From Cohnella sp. GbtcB17 (GTDB lineage Bacteria > Bacillota > Bacilli > Paenibacillales > Paenibacillaceae), in contig NZ_JAGXJW010000018.1 of assembly GCF_019091135.1 (NCBI RefSeq), positions 57,639-121,638 of the forward strand: DNA of 64,000 nucleotides, given 5' to 3'. The position numbers and the translations under genes are program-made. This document shows positions 17,818 to 28,192 of this stretch, piece after piece (the stretch's first letter is position 1; each line of letters starts with the position of its first letter). The notes below the pieces were generated by a model. The model was not told the origin of the DNA. It worked only from the letters and a program-made list of their open reading frames with translations, and searched no databases.

Positions 17818-20060
17818 CGACGCGTCAAAGACCATTTAGACGTTCTAATCGCGCGTATGCGTTGGTTCTGGCTTTACTGGTTGTTCTGGCACTCATCCCG
17901 CCTCATCGCGCGCAGGCCCAGACGTACAATGCCAACACGGATTGGTTCATGCAGGGGAAATTCGGGCTGTTCGTGCAGTGGCTGTACGGCGGCGGGGATA
18001 TTACGGGCGATTGGAACACGCTGGTCGACAACTTCGACGTCGACTATTTTGCGAAACAGGTTAGCGAGACAGGCGCGAAGTACGTCATTTTTACGCTCGG
18101 GCAGAACAGCGGTTACTTCGCTTCGCCTAATGCAACGTACGACAGCCTCGTCGGGCGCACCGCTTCGACGTCGAAGATGTCGACGCGGGATTTGCCGGAG
18201 GATCTGTACGACGCGCTCAATCCTTACGGCATCAAGCTTATGCTGTATCTGCCCGCCCGTTCTCCCTCGGACGATCCCGGCGCGGGTGCGGCACTCGGCG
18301 ATCCGACGCCGATCTACGACAACCTGGCGCCGCAAGCCTTCCAGGCCAAGTGGGAGAGCATTATACAAGAATGGTCGGACCGTTACGGTTCGAAAGTCGC
18401 CGGCTGGTGGTTCGACGGGACTTACAACAACGGCGCCATGTACGGCAAGCCGGATATTTCACAAGCGTATACGGATTACACCGCCGCGCATAATTTTCAG
18501 ACCTTTGCCGCGGCCGCCAAGCACGGCAATGCCGATGCGATCGTTTCCTTCGATCCGGGTTTGTCGGTAGAAGCGCCGATGACCACTTACGCGGATTATA
18601 TTACAGGCGAGCAGAACCTGCTCCAGTACGTGCCTTCCCAATACAACGCGGCGCCTTATTCCAGATGGATCGGCGGGGTCCAGTGGAGCGAGACGGCCTA
18701 TCAAGGCTACGATTGGGCGCGGAACGGCTTCAAGTATTCGACGCTGGATTTGACCAACTATTTTTCGACGGTGACCAACCAGAGCGGCGTCATCTCCATC
18801 GGGCCGAACGTGAGCAAGGAAGGGCATATCAATTCTCCGCAGTACGCGCAGTTGGTCAACATGCATAACGCGATCGCGGGCGCAGGGCCGGGCGTGACCG
18901 TAGTCGAAGACAACGACGCGGGCATCGCCTATTCGGGAACCTGGCTGACCAGCGTGCCGTCGGGGACGGGATATTCAGGGAACAACGGTCACTTTACGAC
19001 GACCGCGGGCAGCTACTCGGAATATACGTTTAACGGCACCAACGTGGTCTGGTCCGGCGTCAAAGGTCCCGATCACGGCACGGCGGACGTGTATATCGAC
19101 GGCGCGCTGGACAATTCGGTCGATTTGTACGCGGCCCATCGCTTCGTCAATACGGAGATTTACTCCAAGGTCGGCCTGACGAACGGTCCGCATACGATCA
19201 AGATCGTCGCCAGGAGCGACAGAAACAGCGCTTCGACGGGCACCTACGTGGAAGTGGATCGCTTCAACATTACGACGGGGACGCCGACGGTCGTCGACGA
19301 CACGGCCAGCGGATTCACCTACGCCGGCACATGGCTGACCAGCGTACCTTCGGGAACCGGTTATTGGAACAATACGGGCCATTTCTCGACGACTGGCGGA
19401 AGCTATGCGCAATATACGTTTAACGGGGCAAGCATCGAATGGTACGGCGTCATCGGCCCGGATCACGGCAAAGCCGACGTGTATATCGACGGCACGCTCA
19501 ATCAGACCGTCGATCTCTACAATGCCAACCGGTATATCGACAATCAAATTTACGTTAAACGCGGGCTCTCGAACGGGGCGCATACGATCCAGATCGTCGC
19601 ACGCAGCGACAAGAACGCGGCTTCGACCGGCTATTATGTGGAGATCGACCGGCTGAACAGCTCGAAGGGCACGCCGATCGTCACCTGGGACGACAGCAAC
19701 TCGCAGCTGGCTTATTCCGGTACGTGGAGCACCGGGATCTCGACCGGCACCGGCTATTATCGCGATACCGGCCATCACACGACGTCGGCCGGCGCGTATA
19801 TGCAAGCCAGCTTCACGGGAACGAGCGTCGAATGGCGCGGCAAAACGGACGCCGATCACGGGATGGCCGACGTGTATATCGACGGCGTGCTGGACCAGAC
19901 GGTCGATCTGTACAGCGAGGAGCGCTTTACCGACGTGGCGGTTTATCGCAAGCAAGGCCTGACGGGCGGCACGCACACGATCAAAGTGGTGGCCAAGAAC
20001 AGTAAAAACGTGAGATCGACGAACTACTATGTTGAAGTGGACGCCTTGTCATTCCAGTAA
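17814..20060 (+). CDS. Secreted GH29-like hydrolase with three repeated C-terminal modules
   Basis: The start at 17814 overlaps the previous stop (ATGA). The 748-residue precursor has a basic start, a hydrophobic core and a likely cleavage after AQA at about residue 35. The catalytic domain (about 38-355) parallels the previous gene (DWFMQGKFGLFVQWL, TLGQNSGYFASPNATY, AGWWFDG). Three modules of about 130 residues begin near 362, 493 and 623, each with GTWLTSVPSGTGY-like, DHGxADVYIDG and VDLY...HTIKIVA segments. They are probably beta-sandwich carbohydrate-binding domains. It would release sugars outside the cell for the importer upstream. Confidence 0.75.
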   Translation: MTTRQRPFRRSNRAYALVLALLVVLALIPPHRAQAQTYNANTDWFMQGKFGLFVQWLYGGGDITGDWNTLVDNFDVDYFAKQVSETGAKYVIFTLGQNSGYFASPNATYDSLVGRTASTSKMSTRDLPEDLYDALNPYGIKLMLYLPARSPSDDPGAGAALGDPTPIYDNLAPQAFQAKWESIIQEWSDRYGSKVAGWWFDGTYNNGAMYGKPDISQAYTDYTAAHNFQTFAAAAKHGNADAIVSFDPGLSVEAPMTTYADYITGEQNLLQYVPSQYNAAPYSRWIGGVQWSETAYQGYDWARNGFKYSTLDLTNYFSTVTNQSGVISIGPNVSKEGHINSPQYAQLVNMHNAIAGAGPGVTVVEDNDAGIAYSGTWLTSVPSGTGYSGNNGHFTTTAGSYSEYTFNGTNVVWSGVKGPDHGTADVYIDGALDNSVDLYAAHRFVNTEIYSKVGLTNGPHTIKIVARSDRNSASTGTYVEVDRFNITTGTPTVVDDTASGFTYAGTWLTSVPSGTGYWNNTGHFSTTGGSYAQYTFNGASIEWYGVIGPDHGKADVYIDGTLNQTVDLYNANRYIDNQIYVKRGLSNGAHTIQIVARSDKNAASTGYYVEIDRLNSSKGTPIVTWDDSNSQLAYSGTWSTGISTGTGYYRDTGHHTTSAGAYMQASFTGTSVEWRGKTDADHGMADVYIDGVLDQTVDLYSEERFTDVAVYRKQGLTGGTHTIKVVAKNSKNVRSTNYYVEVDALSFQ

Positions 20061-20076
20061 AAACAGTTAGTCGCAG

Positions 20077-20114
20077 CAGCCCTTGACCGTTCCGATCGGA
20101 ATGGCCGAGGGCTG
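20077..20114 (+). terminator. Probable terminator after the GH29-like operon
   Basis: CAGCCCT pairs with AGGGCTG around an inner TTCCGATCGGAA palindrome. The T tract is poor (TTATAC), so termination efficiency is uncertain. Confidence 0.45.
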
Positions 20115-20161
20115 TTATACTGCGTGGTTGCTTCAAATCGGCGTGGAGGCGGACTTGCCGC

Positions 20162-20638
20162 TCACAAGCGCAATACGGTGACCTGTTCGCCATCGCAAAT
20201 CTCACCGTTTTCCTGGAAACCGAAGCTTTCATAAAGCTTCTTGGCGGCGGTGTTGTCTCGTTTGTAAGGGAGCCAGCACAATTGCGCGGGGCCGGCGGGA
20301 AAGGTACGGATGAACTTTATCATTTCCGCCAACGCCTCGCGGCCGTAACCCCGGCCCTGATAATGCCTGTCGATCATGAACCGCAGGATGCAGTAGCTGC
20401 CGTCGGCGACTGACGGCAGCTCGTATCCGGTAATCCCGTATGTCAACATGGCAAATCCGACCGGCTGCTCATCCGCGTAAATGGCAAACGGAAAAGGATG
20501 TCCCCCATTTGTGGACAGCACATAACAAGACGCGACGCTCGACAGATTGGATGCGACGTACTGGCGCTGATCCTCGGACACTTCGAGGTTAAACACGGCA
20601 CGCCGGTTATCGAGCGTGATTTTTCTGAGCGTAATCAT
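20162..20638 (-). CDS. GNAT-family N-acetyltransferase, BltD/SpeG-like
   Basis: Start 20638 is chosen because GGGAGG lies 7-8 bases upstream; the in-frame ATG 15 bases earlier overlaps that site. The 158-residue protein resembles polyamine N-acetyltransferases of the BltD type: LDNRRAVFNLEVSEDQRQYVASN at the N-terminus, the acetyl-CoA loop YQGRGYGREAL, and the end KLYESFGFQENGE. It would acetylate spermine, spermidine or a similar amine using acetyl-CoA in the cytoplasm. It stands alone, convergent with the glycosidase operon and separated from the AraC gene by 42 bases. Confidence 0.85.
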   Translation of the reverse strand: MITLRKITLDNRRAVFNLEVSEDQRQYVASNLSSVASCYVLSTNGGHPFPFAIYADEQPVGFAMLTYGITGYELPSVADGSYCILRFMIDRHYQGRGYGREALAEMIKFIRTFPAGPAQLCWLPYKRDNTAAKKLYESFGFQENGEICDGEQVTVLRL

Positions 20639-20680
20639 ACCGAATCCTCCCATTCGCTTACTCGCCGAGCCTCTTCATAA

Positions 20681-21616
20681 TTAGTCTTGCCCTTCGCCGC
20701 CCGCCCCGACAGCCGTCGCTTCGCGAAGCTCCTGCACGTCCTGCATCGGCGGCCGTCCGTACAGACGGGCGTACTCCCTGCTGAATTGAGACGGGCTCTC
20801 GTAGCCTACGCGAAAAGCCGCCTCGGACGCCGATACGGCTTCCGACAGCATCAGGCGCTTCGCTTCCTGCAGACGCACCGTCTTCTGATATTGCAGCGGG
20901 CTCATGGCTGTGACGCGCTTGAAGTGCTTGTGAAACGCTGACACGCTCATGTTGACGGCACCCGCCAGCTCTTCGACGCGAATCGGACGCTCGTATTGCC
21001 GGTTGATCAATCGGACAGACTGGGCAATGAGATGCGATTGGCTGCCGACCGTCGCGAACGACCGCAGGAGCGGACCTTGTTCGCCTTGAAGCAGGCGGTA
21101 CAGCATCTCGCGGATGACGAGGGGAGCTAGCGCCGGGACGTCCTCCGGCTCATCGAGCAGCTCGACCAGCCGACAAGCGGCTTCGAGCAGGGCGGGGGAC
21201 ATGCGGCTCACGGTAATGCCCCGGACCGGCTCCGAAGAGACGAGCTCGGGACGCGGGATCACGCCGGCGACGTCCAGAATGACGTCGGCATCGAAGCACA
21301 GCTTCAGGCTTAAATAGGGAATCTCGGGCGAAGCCTCGACGATTTTGCCGAAGATCGGCAGCTCGACCGAAGTCACCAGGTACGTCATCGGATCGTAGGT
21401 ATAGATGCCGTCCGCCAAAGCAGCCGTCTTGGCGCCTTGCGCCACGATGCAGATCGAGGGCTTGTAGACGGACTCCAGCGGCTCGGACGTTCGCACGGCA
21501 TGCAGCAGCGTTAAATCCGGTATGGCAGTTCGATGCGTGCCGCTGCTCGGAGCATGGCGCTGAATCGCATTCGCCAATCGCTGCCGGGCCTGCTCCATGC
21601 GCGAAGGTTCATTCAT
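20681..21616 (-). CDS. AraC-family transcriptional regulator with AraC_N domain
   Basis: AAAGGAG about 10 bases upstream of the ATG at 21616 decides the start. The 311-residue protein has the AraC_N-type N-terminal domain (TAIPDLTLLHAVRTSEPLESVYKPSICIVAQGAK and following, residues 30-170) and a C-terminal double helix-turn-helix (VEELAGAVNMSVSAFHKHFK; ASEAAFRVGYESPSQFSREYARLYG). It is divergent from an SDR gene 180 bases away, an arrangement in which such regulators usually control the neighbouring oxidoreductase. The inducer is unknown. Confidence 0.92.
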   Translation of the reverse strand: MNEPSRMEQARQRLANAIQRHAPSSGTHRTAIPDLTLLHAVRTSEPLESVYKPSICIVAQGAKTAALADGIYTYDPMTYLVTSVELPIFGKIVEASPEIPYLSLKLCFDADVILDVAGVIPRPELVSSEPVRGITVSRMSPALLEAACRLVELLDEPEDVPALAPLVIREMLYRLLQGEQGPLLRSFATVGSQSHLIAQSVRLINRQYERPIRVEELAGAVNMSVSAFHKHFKRVTAMSPLQYQKTVRLQEAKRLMLSEAVSASEAAFRVGYESPSQFSREYARLYGRPPMQDVQELREATAVGAGGEGQD

Positions 21617-21729
21617 CGGTCGACGGCTCCTTTCCGCGCGCTTCGCGTTTTCCCTCATCATACCCGCTCCGAAGAGAAATAGGCAAGGATCGAATACGTC
21701 TGTTCTACCCGGTGGCGGTCAACCTTTTC

Positions 21730-21735
21730 TATAAT
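21730..21735 (+). promoter_or_regulatory. Probable -10 element of the SDR gene
   Basis: TATAAT lies 61 bases before the SDR start. No good -35 is present at the right spacing, consistent with an activator such as the divergent AraC protein. Confidence 0.45.
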
Positions 21736-21796
21736 GAGTTCATCAGGTCGGACGCGGACAGCGGCGGCCGTTCCACCCAAAGGAGAGGGATTCGAT

Positions 21797-22534
21797 ATGG
21801 AATTGCAGGGAAAAGTCGCGATCGTTACAGGGGCTTCGAGAGGAATCGGGCGGCAGATCGCCATTCAACTGGCAGGCTCCGGCGCGAAGGCGATCGTCAA
21901 TTATGCTTCAAATCCGGGCAAGGCGGACGAAGTCGTAGAGACGATCAAGCAAGCCGGCGGAGAAGCGTTCGCCATCGGCGCCGACGTTAGCAAAGTAAGC
22001 GACGTCGAAGCGCTGTTCGAGCGGACGCTCGGGCAATACGGGCGCGTCGACATCGTCGTCAACAATGCCGGCATCATGGACAACGCGGCGATCGCGGACG
22101 TGACGGAGGCGGCGTTCGACCGTCAATTTGCCGTCAATGTAAAAGGAACATACTTCGCTTGCCAGCAAGCGATGAAGCATATGTCGCCGGGCGGATCGAT
22201 CATCAACTTCTCGACCTCCGTGGCCGGCGCGATGCTCCCGACGTACAGCGTCTACGCCGCGACCAAGGGCGCAGTAGAGCAATTGACGCGCCAACTGGCA
22301 AAGGAATTCGGTCCCAAGGACATCACGATCAACTGCATCGCGCCGGGACAGGTTTCGACCGAGCTGTTCCTGACCGGGAAGTCGGAAGAGCTGGTCGAAT
22401 CGTTTCGGCGGATGAACGCCTTCGGACGCCTGGGAGAGCCGGAGGACATCGCGAACGCGGTGGAGCTGCTCGCCGGCGACAGAGGGCGCTGGATTACCGG
22501 ACAGACGATTCGCGTGAACGGCGGATTCAATTGA
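21797..22534 (+). CDS. Short-chain dehydrogenase/reductase, FabG-like
   Basis: The start at 21797 follows AAAGGAGAGG. The 246-residue classical SDR has the cofactor loop TGASRGIG (about 11-18), the NNAG motif, catalytic Ser in INFSTSVAG, and YAATK with catalytic Tyr and Lys. SDRs of this type reduce or oxidise carbonyl/hydroxyl groups with NAD(P)H. The substrate is unknown. It is divergently paired with the AraC_N regulator at 20681, which probably controls it, and is followed by a strong terminator. Confidence 0.93.
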   Translation: MELQGKVAIVTGASRGIGRQIAIQLAGSGAKAIVNYASNPGKADEVVETIKQAGGEAFAIGADVSKVSDVEALFERTLGQYGRVDIVVNNAGIMDNAAIADVTEAAFDRQFAVNVKGTYFACQQAMKHMSPGGSIINFSTSVAGAMLPTYSVYAATKGAVEQLTRQLAKEFGPKDITINCIAPGQVSTELFLTGKSEELVESFRRMNAFGRLGEPEDIANAVELLAGDRGRWITGQTIRVNGGFN

Positions 22535-22598
22535 TTCTCCGGTAAAATTCGTTTACCCGCAGGCAAGCCCGGCAGGTATGGAACCGCCCTATATTCAT

Positions 22599-22637
22599 AA
22601 AAACGGAAATCCTCGTCCCGAGGTTTTCCGTTTTTTG
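22599..22637 (+). terminator. Intrinsic terminator after the SDR gene
   Basis: An AAAACGGAAA.. stem pairs with TTTTCCGTTTT around an inner CCTCG/CGAGG stem and ends in six T. The minus-strand copy is A-rich on both sides, so it may also stop the LysR transcript. Confidence 0.85.
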
Positions 22638-22679
22638 GTGCGCAGGTCACAATCGCATTTACTTCGCCAGGTTGAATAT

Positions 22680-23573
22680 TCATGCCCTGAACGAATGGTC
22701 GGATTGCGCTTCGAAATAGGCGAGCACGACCTCCCGAAAATCCAGCGCCGCCTGCGACAGGTAGCGGCTCCTGTGCCACAACAAAGCGATCTCACGCGTC
22801 AAGCCGGCATCCTCCAAACGCAGATAACGGACATTGGCCTGCGGGTACCTGGCCGTGCCCGGCATAAAGGCGACGCCGATATCGGCCTCGACCAGGGCGC
22901 TCAGCCTTGCGGGTTCGTTTCCCTCGTACACGTACCGGGGGGCGAAGCCGGCAGCATCGCAGACGACATCAAGAAAATCCCTCGTGCCGTAGCCCTTTTT
23001 TACGCCGACAAACCATTCGTCTCTAAGTTCCTCCAGCGACACGCTGTCGCGATCCGCCAACCGGTGACCTTTGGGAACCGCCAGCACGAAAGGGTCGACG
23101 AACACGATCTCACAATGAATGTCCTCCTCCTCGACAGGCGGCGAAGTGATGCAGAAGTCAACCTCTCCGCGACGCAGCAGCGCGATCATCTCCGTCAGGT
23201 TTGCCATTTGCGCATGAAAATGGACCGAGGGACGCTTTTCCCGGAACGCCTTTAAGATGCCGGGCAGCGTGCTTGCGGTCGTCATCGCCAGCTTAAGCGT
23301 ACCTTCCATCCGATCCGACAGCTCGCCGAGCTCCTGCTTCCCTTGCTCCAGCTCGAACAATGCCCGCTCCGCGCGCAGCAGAAAGCGACTGCCGAACGCG
23401 TTCAACCGCAGCTGCCTGCCCGTTCGGTCGAACAACGGCACGCCGAGGCTCTCTTCCAGGCGCTGGATCGTTTTGCTGAGCGACGATTGGGTCACATGCA
23501 GGCTTCGGGCAGCCTCGGTCATATGTTCAAGACGCGCGACCGCGATAAAATATTGCAGCTGAAGCAGCTCCAT
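22680..23573 (-). CDS. LysR-family transcriptional regulator
   Basis: The start MELLQLQYF at 23573 has GAGGGATC upstream and gives the standard LysR N-terminus. The 297-residue protein has the winged helix HTH at residues 1-60 (ALRLEHMTEAARSLHVTQSSLSKTIQRLEESLG region) and a substrate-binding effector domain from about residue 90. It is divergent from an MFS exporter gene with a palindromic LysR box between them, so it very likely regulates that exporter and itself. Effector unknown. Confidence 0.94.
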   Translation of the reverse strand: MELLQLQYFIAVARLEHMTEAARSLHVTQSSLSKTIQRLEESLGVPLFDRTGRQLRLNAFGSRFLLRAERALFELEQGKQELGELSDRMEGTLKLAMTTASTLPGILKAFREKRPSVHFHAQMANLTEMIALLRRGEVDFCITSPPVEEEDIHCEIVFVDPFVLAVPKGHRLADRDSVSLEELRDEWFVGVKKGYGTRDFLDVVCDAAGFAPRYVYEGNEPARLSALVEADIGVAFMPGTARYPQANVRYLRLEDAGLTREIALLWHRSRYLSQAALDFREVVLAYFEAQSDHSFRA

Positions 23574-23594
23574 GCCGATCCCTCGATTCATTCC

Positions 23595-23615
23595 CTATAG
23601 TCAATGCTAGTATAG
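23595..23615. promoter_or_regulatory. LysR box between regulator and MFS exporter
   Basis: CTATA-N11-TATAG is a perfect 5-bp inverted repeat containing the T-N11-A core expected for LysR-family binding. It lies 22 bases upstream of the LysR start and just upstream of the exporter -35. Confidence 0.75.
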
Positions 23616-23626
23616 CTTAAAATGCG

Positions 23627-23656
23627 TTGGAGTAAATGGACGGCATAAAGTAAGAT
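23627..23656 (+). promoter_or_regulatory. Candidate sigma-A promoter of the MFS exporter gene
   Basis: TTGGAG and TAAGAT are separated by 18 bases, ending 33 bases before the ATG at 23690. The LysR box lies directly upstream. Confidence 0.6.
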
Positions 23657-23689
23657 GGCTGTAGCACGGTTGTTGGAGGGGAAGCATAA

Positions 23690-25078
23690 ATGAATGTCCG
23701 CAGCAAAAAGCTGTTGATCGCGGTCGGCTTGGGCGTATTGTTAAATCCGTTAAATTCTTCGATGATCGCCGTCGCGATCGCGCGTCTGCAGCAGGTTTAC
23801 AGGCTCGATTATACGGAAGTATCCTGGTTGATCTTCTCTTTTTATTTGGCGAGCGCGATCGCTCAGCCCGTCATGGGCAAGGTCAGCGACCTGTTCGGCC
23901 GCAGAAGAATCTTTCTCGCAGGGCTCGTCGTATCCTTCGTCTCCTCGATGCTGGCTCCGCTGTCGCCGAGCTTCGGATGGCTGATCGCGGCGCGTGTCGC
24001 GCAGTCGATCGGAACGAGCATGCTGGTCGCGGTCGGCATGGCGATCGTCAGAATTCACGTGACGGAAAAGCAGGCATCGGCGCTATCCGTGCTGTCGATC
24101 TTTTTGTCCGGAGCGGCGGCGATCGGCCCTTTTGCGGGGGGCGTCTTGCTGGAGCAATGGGACTGGCATGCGATCTTTATCGTCAACGTGCCGTTCGTTG
24201 TGGCGAGCTTCCTGCTCGCACGGCGCGCGATTCCGGGGGACGCTCCGGCGGCCGCAGGCAAGCTGTCTCTTCGAAAATGGGCGGCGAGGATCGATGCGAT
24301 CGGGATCCTGCTTTTTGCGGCGGGATTGCTAGGTTTGCTCATAGGCTTGCTGTCTGTCAAGACGGCTGGGCACGCCCCGTTGCGGGGCATCGTCGCCGGG
24401 GGGATCGGCCTGGTGTCGCTGACTTTATTCGCAAGGCGCGAGCTGACGACGGCGTCGCCGTTTATCCCGCTGCGGACCTTTGCCAAGTACCCGGCGATGA
24501 CTTGGGTCAATGTGCAGTTCGTGCTCGTCAACCTGCTCTTTTATGCGCTCTTTTTCGGCGTTCCTTCCTATCTGCAGACGGTTCGCCAGGTCAGCGAGCT
24601 TCACACGGGGCTTCTGATGCTGACGCTCGGCCTTTGCTCGGTCGCCGCTTCTCCGTTCGCGGGCAAATGGATCGACAAGTCGGGACCGAGGCCCGCGTTG
24701 ATTGCGGCCGCCATACTGATGCTGCTAGGCTCTATATGGCTCGCGGCGCTGGGCAAGTCCTCGCCGGCGATCGGCGTCAGCTTGCCGCTGGCGGCCTTCG
24801 GAGTCGGCAACGGGCTGAACGCCGTCGGCATGCAGGCGGCCTTGTTCAGAAGCTCGCCCAAAGAAATCGCCGGCGTAGCCTCGGGCCTCTTCAATACATC
24901 GAGATACCTCGGGACGATTCTATCTTCGCTGCTCACCGGCATGATTATGGGCGGGACGTTTACCTTTGCCGGCTTCCGGCTGCTCGGCGTCTTCCTCGCG
25001 GCGATCGCGCTGGTGCTGGTCCTGATGAACTTGCGGCGAGACGAATCCAGAGTTGCGGTCAGAGAGCGGACGAACTAG
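23690..25078 (+). CDS. MFS drug/proton antiporter, EmrB/QacA (DHA2) family
   Basis: The 462-residue membrane protein shows about 13-14 hydrophobic segments. MFS motif A (GKVSDLFGRRRIFLAG) lies after the second segment, and the motif C-like stretch GPFAGGVLLEQWDWHAIFIVNVP is typical of DHA2 exporters. It would export a hydrophobic or toxic compound using the proton gradient. GGAGGGGAAG precedes the ATG. The divergent LysR regulator and LysR box suggest inducible expression. Confidence 0.9.
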   Translation: MNVRSKKLLIAVGLGVLLNPLNSSMIAVAIARLQQVYRLDYTEVSWLIFSFYLASAIAQPVMGKVSDLFGRRRIFLAGLVVSFVSSMLAPLSPSFGWLIAARVAQSIGTSMLVAVGMAIVRIHVTEKQASALSVLSIFLSGAAAIGPFAGGVLLEQWDWHAIFIVNVPFVVASFLLARRAIPGDAPAAAGKLSLRKWAARIDAIGILLFAAGLLGLLIGLLSVKTAGHAPLRGIVAGGIGLVSLTLFARRELTTASPFIPLRTFAKYPAMTWVNVQFVLVNLLFYALFFGVPSYLQTVRQVSELHTGLLMLTLGLCSVAASPFAGKWIDKSGPRPALIAAAILMLLGSIWLAALGKSSPAIGVSLPLAAFGVGNGLNAVGMQAALFRSSPKEIAGVASGLFNTSRYLGTILSSLLTGMIMGGTFTFAGFRLLGVFLAAIALVLVLMNLRRDESRVAVRERTN

Positions 25079-25206
25079 CTCATGGTGACGTAAGACGGCC
25101 AACGATCGGTCGCTCGTTCTGCACATGGCGAACAGCAACTGCGACATACGTCCGCGAGCGCTAGGACGTGCTGCTGGCACGTTAGGGGCGCGGCTTGGGG
25201 AACGCT

Positions 25207-25408
25207 GTTGTGCGGTAGTATCGCACATCTCGGACCTAACAGTAGCTTGGGTGTGGTTGTTATGCGGCAATATCGCATATCTCCGCCAAAACTGCGGCTG
25301 TAGAGCGGCGTTGTGCGGTAGTATCGCATAAATCCGACTCAACAGTAGCTAAGGTATGTCGTTGTGCGGTCACATCGCATATGTCCGCATCAACGACCGG
25401 AAACAGCC
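25207..25408. repeat. Intergenic array of about four ~51-bp repeats
   Basis: Copies begin with GTTGTGCGG or a close variant at 25207, 25256, 25310 and 25361 (lengths 49, 54, 51 and about 48). Each contains a core like TGCGGTAGTATCGCATA followed by a TCCG/ACAGTAGC-like tail. A more decayed copy may lie near 25126. The array occupies most of the 376-bp gap between the MFS and GH51 genes. The sequence differs from the arrays at 972 and 61484 but the period is the same. Confidence 0.85.
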
Positions 25409-25454
25409 GGGGACCCAATCCCCAACGCCGTTCCCGGTCTTTTGGTTTTTTCGA

Positions 25455-25456
<2 letters not shown>
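25395..25456. terminator. Compound hairpin between convergent MFS and GH51 genes
   Basis: GACCGG(GAA) pairs across 25395-25439, with an inner GGGG/CCCC stem, followed by TTTTGGTTTTTT on the plus strand. It would terminate plus-strand transcripts from the MFS gene; the minus strand lacks a T tract. Confidence 0.5.
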
Positions 25457-27093
<1,637 letters not shown>

Positions 27094-27110
27094 GAACGGA
27101 TGGTGAGGGC

Positions 27111-28013
27111 GTGCTACTCTCAACCGATTCGAACGCGCTTCGCATCTACGAGGCGCTGGCCAGCGAGGTTCGGTTAAAAATCATCGATAAGCTGTACGAG
27201 CGGGAACGGCATGTGAAGGAGCTGGCGGAGGAGCTGTACCTCAGCAACGCGGTCGTCAGCGGACATATTCGCAAGCTCGAAGAGGCCGGCATCGTCGGCA
27301 GCAGAATGAAGCGGATCGACGGCGGGACGTACAAGCTTTGTTATGTCAAAACGGAGTTCATGCAGATCAAGCTGTCTCCCGACTCGCCCGCATCGCTCGG
27401 CTGCCACGAGCTGTCTCTGCCGATCGGCCAGTACACCGACTACGAGGCTTGGCCGACCTGCGGCATTGCGACGGTGGAAAAGATTATCGGCCAGTTCGAC
27501 AACCCGGTCTGCTTCATGGACCCGGAGCGGGTGAACGCCGGCATCCTGTGGATGGCCAAGGGATGGGTCGAATACAAGCTGCCCAACTATTTGTACAAGG
27601 ACCAGCGGCTGCACGAGATCGAGATCTCGCTCGAGATTGGGTCGGAGGCGCCGCGCGTGAACGAGAATTGGCCGTCGGACATCCGCTTCGATCTGGGCGG
27701 CAAGACGGTAGGGGTGTGGACAAGCCCGGGCGACTTCGGGGACCGGCGGGGGCGGCTGACGCCCGAGTGGTGGCATTCGGACGTCAATCAGTACGGATTG
27801 TTAAAGGTGCTTCGCATCAAGGAGAAGGGCACCTACGTCGACGGTCAGAAAATCTCCGACGTCGGCCTGCGCGATATCGAGACGGACGCGATGAACTGGG
27901 CGCTGCGCATCGCCGCCGAGGATACCGGGCGGGGCCGCGGCGGACTCACGCTGTACGGCAAGGGCTTTGGCAACTACGATCAGGACATCGTCGTGCGGAG
28001 CTATTACGAATAG
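27111..28013 (+). CDS. ArsR-like winged-helix regulator with a C-terminal sensor domain
   Basis: The 300-residue protein starts at GTG with GGTGAGG upstream. Residues 1-85 form an ArsR-type winged helix (RLKIIDKLYERERHVKELAEELYLSNAVVSGHIRKLEEAGIV). It lacks the metal-binding Cys motif of ArsR/SmtB. The remaining ~210 residues, rich in predicted beta strands (GWVEYKLPNYLYKDQRLHEIEISLEIG; GKTVGVWTSPGDFG), do not match a family I recognise with confidence and probably bind a ligand. Being divergent from abfA, it is the likely local regulator of arabinoside use. Direct proof is absent. Confidence 0.8.
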   Translation: MLLSTDSNALRIYEALASEVRLKIIDKLYERERHVKELAEELYLSNAVVSGHIRKLEEAGIVGSRMKRIDGGTYKLCYVKTEFMQIKLSPDSPASLGCHELSLPIGQYTDYEAWPTCGIATVEKIIGQFDNPVCFMDPERVNAGILWMAKGWVEYKLPNYLYKDQRLHEIEISLEIGSEAPRVNENWPSDIRFDLGGKTVGVWTSPGDFGDRRGRLTPEWWHSDVNQYGLLKVLRIKEKGTYVDGQKISDVGLRDIETDAMNWALRIAAEDTGRGRGGLTLYGKGFGNYDQDIVVRSYYE

Positions 28014-28084
28014 GGGCGAGCGTTTATATTTGTTGGACCGGGCGGCGACGAAGCTGATGGCTCCCGATATGGCAGACAGGCAAT

Positions 28085-28112
28085 AAAGCCCCTGCCGTAA
28101 ACGGAGCTTTTT
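28085..28112 (+). terminator. Possible terminator after the ArsR-like gene
   Basis: AAAGC and CCGT pair with ACGG and GCTTTTT with a bulge of several bases. The stem is weak, so this is tentative. Confidence 0.4.
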
Positions 28113-28192
28113 AATAATTAGGTTGGATAAAGTTGTATACTGTCATAGCGGATCCAATATTTTATAGAACATCGAAAGGGGACTCGTAATCC

